A stretch of 32,421 nucleotides of DNA. Source: SIG455 sp045646385 (GTDB lineage: Bacteria; Bacillota; Clostridia; UMGS1810). Below, in pieces: positions 30,733 to 32,421 of the stretch. Position numbers and translations under genes: made by a program. A model generated the notes under the pieces. The model was not told where the DNA came from. It did not search any database and saw nothing but the letters and a program-made list of their open reading frames with translations. Numbering within the stretch: position 1 is the stretch's first letter; the number at the start of each line of letters is the position of its first letter. Location: the NCBI GenBank assembly GCA_045646385.1, contig JAZRKQ010000030.1:1-32421 (forward strand), in the 5' to 3' direction.

Positions 30733-32421
30733 ATGATTACTATTACTCTCAGAGAAGATAAAAAAGAGTTTGAATCACCGGTTTCCGTATATGAGATTGC
30801 CGCATCTATCAGCGAGGGACTTGCCCGCGCTGCGCTTGGTGCTTTGGTCGACGGAGAAGTTGTTGAAACCGGTTATATTATTGATAAAGACTGTGATGTG
30901 GAAATTCTTACTTTTGCAAATGATGAAGGTAAGAAAATTTTGCGTCACACAGCATCTCATGTACTGGCGCAGGCTGTTAAGCGTCTGTACCCCACAGCAA
31001 AACTTGCTATAGGTCCTGCTATTGAAAATGGATTTTACTATGATTTTGATATGGAATCTTCATTAAACAACGACGATTTGAAAAAAATAGAAGACGAAAT
31101 GAAGAAAATCGTTAAAGAAAGAATTGCTCTTGAACGATTTGAACTGCCGCGTGCTGAGGCTATTAAACTTATGGAAGAGAAAGATGAGCCGTATAAGGTA
31201 GAACTTATTAACGACTTACCTGAAGATTCTGTTATATCTTTCTATAAGCAGGGTGACTTTACAGACCTTTGTGCAGGTCCTCATGCACATTCCACAGGTG
31301 TTGTAAAAGCATTTAAACTTATGAGCGTAACAGGTGCGTACTGGAGAGGTAACGAAAACAATAAGATGCTCCAGCGTATTTATGGTACAGCGTTTGATAA
31401 TAAAGACGATCTCAAAGCATATATTGAAATGACTGAAGAGGCTAAAAAACGTGACCATAACAAACTTGGTCGCGAACTTGAATTGTTTACAACTGTTGAT
31501 ACTATCGGACAAGGCTTGCCGATACTTTTGCCCAAGGGCGCTAAAATGATACAGATTCTGCAAAGATTTGTAGAAGACCATGAGGCTGCTCACGGCTGGC
31601 AGATGACCAAAACTCCGCTTATGGCTAAAAGTGACCTTTATAAGATTTCCGGTCACTGGGATCATTATAAAGATGGAATGTTTGTTATGGGTAATGAAGA
31701 AACAGATAAAGAAGTGTTTGCACTTCGTCCTATGACATGTCCTTTCCAGTATCAGGCATATCTTAACAGAATGAGAAGTTATCGTGACCTTCCAATACGC
31801 CTGAGCGAAACTTCCACACTTTTCAGAAACGAAGCGTCCGGCGAAATGCACGGTCTTATTCGTGTACGTCAGTTCACTATTTCTGAAGGACATTTAATGT
31901 GTACTCCTGAACAACTTGAAGAAGAGTTTAAAGGCTGTTTGCAGATGGCGATAGATTGCCTTAAAATTCTTGGACTTTATGATGATATTTCTTACCGTTT
32001 TTCACAATGGGATCCCAATGACCGTGAAAAATACATTGGAACAAAGGAACAGTGGGACGAAGCACAAGGTGTTATGGAGAAAATCTTAAATCACCTTGAA
32101 ATCCCATATAAAGTTGGTGTCGGCGAAGCAGCATTCTACGGACCTAAACTTGATATTCAAATTAAAAACGTTTACGGCAAGGAAGACACGCTTATCACAA
32201 TTCAAATCGACCAGATGCTTGCTGAGAAGTTTGGTATGGAATACACCGACCGTGATGGTACAAAGAAAAATCCTTATATTATTCATCGAACCTCAATTGG
32301 TTGTTATGAAAGAACACTTGCTCTTCTTATTGAAAAGTATGCAGGTGCATTCCCGGCTTGGCTTGCTCCAACTCAGGTTAAGATTCTTCCAATTTCCGAT
32401 AACTATCGTGATTATGCAGAC
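30733..32421 (+). CDS. thrS: Threonyl-tRNA synthetase (5' part, runs off the window)
   Basis: ATG 30733 follows AGGAGG (30720-30725); the frame is open to the right edge, giving 563 residues of an expected 630-640. The TGS domain (about 1-60) is followed by the editing domain (HTASHVLAQAVKRLYP, GPAIENGFYYDF, TDLCAGPH). The class II core follows, with RPMTCPF (Zn-ligand Cys), motif 2 around RNEASGEMHGLIRVRQF and SEGHLMC (Zn-ligand His). The C-terminal anticodon-binding domain has just begun (LAPTQVKILPIS). It charges tRNA-Thr and edits mis-charged serine. A consensus promoter but no T-box precedes it. Confidence 0.96.
   Translation, partial: MITITLREDKKEFESPVSVYEIAASISEGLARAALGALVDGEVVETGYIIDKDCDVEILTFANDEGKKILRHTASHVLAQAVKRLYPTAKLAIGPAIENGFYYDFDMESSLNNDDLKKIEDEMKKIVKERIALERFELPRAEAIKLMEEKDEPYKVELINDLPEDSVISFYKQGDFTDLCAGPHAHSTGVVKAFKLMSVTGAYWRGNENNKMLQRIYGTAFDNKDDLKAYIEMTEEAKKRDHNKLGRELELFTTVDTIGQGLPILLPKGAKMIQILQRFVEDHEAAHGWQMTKTPLMAKSDLYKISGHWDHYKDGMFVMGNEETDKEVFALRPMTCPFQYQAYLNRMRSYRDLPIRLSETSTLFRNEASGEMHGLIRVRQFTISEGHLMCTPEQLEEEFKGCLQMAIDCLKILGLYDDISYRFSQWDPNDREKYIGTKEQWDEAQGVMEKILNHLEIPYKVGVGEAAFYGPKLDIQIKNVYGKEDTLITIQIDQMLAEKFGMEYTDRDGTKKNPYIIHRTSIGCYERTLALLIEKYAGAFPAWLAPTQVKILPISDNYRDYAD

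Noticed and set aside
31216..31893. Minus-strand open frame of 225 codons
   Set aside because: It is antisense to thrS motifs that are clearly coding; no ribosome site or known domain.

Overview
The window looks like chromosome from a low-GC, spore-forming member of the Clostridia (Firmicutes). Four things point there: strong AGGAGG-type ribosome binding sites with frequent GTG and TTG starts; an L7Ae-rpsL-rpsG-fusA-tuf operon; sporulation-type membrane proteins (YtvI-like and YtaF-like) and a SpoIID-like protein; and a split bacterial tyrosine kinase with a PHP-type phosphatase. The species cannot be named from sequence alone. Several genes carry near-consensus sigma-A promoters (17-nt spacing, often with an extended -10), and most transcription units end in clear hairpin terminators.

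Layout. Positions 1-1776 look like the edge of an accessory element: the tail of a probable recombinase, an unknown small membrane protein with its own promoter, tRNA-Pro(CGG), and about 200 bp further on a partial copy of that tRNA with inverted repeats between. Positions 1777-4361 hold an unknown membrane-anchored coiled-coil protein and a large CapD/EpsC-type sugar-nucleotide dehydratase. Positions 4537-6854 hold an ApgM-type phosphoglycerate-mutase-family enzyme and a YtvI-like permease. On the minus strand follow a CLC-family antiporter/channel, a cation/proton antiporter and tRNA-Ser(CGA). Positions 9904-14832 are the str operon, with paired-RNA potential between rpsL and rpsG.

Positions 14851-17236 (minus) are a compact three-gene operon: a beta-sandwich protein, a SpoIID-like protein with three peptidoglycan-binding repeats, and a protein with two such repeats. 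None has a visible signal peptide, and a sigma-K-like promoter precedes them. Then come tRNA-Arg(CCT), an LTA-synthase-like sulfatase-fold enzyme and an MFS transporter.

The strongest regulatory finding is at 20589-20822. A consensus promoter drives a 20-residue leader peptide with five tyrosines and three phenylalanines. It is followed by mutually exclusive protector, antiterminator and terminator hairpins, and then by DAHP synthase (aroF) and prephenate dehydrogenase (tyrA). This is a complete trp-type translational attenuator for tyrosine synthesis, in a phylum where T-boxes are the usual device.

Positions 22691-32421 hold YtaF (minus), then a surface-polysaccharide block: chain-length/adaptor protein, tyrosine kinase with a 14-tyrosine alternating tail, PHP phosphatase, an SLH-domain exported protein and a VanZ-family protein. 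These are followed by radA (minus), a membrane glycosyltransferase and the 5' part of thrS, which runs off the window.

Functions were assigned by reading motifs only; no database search was run.
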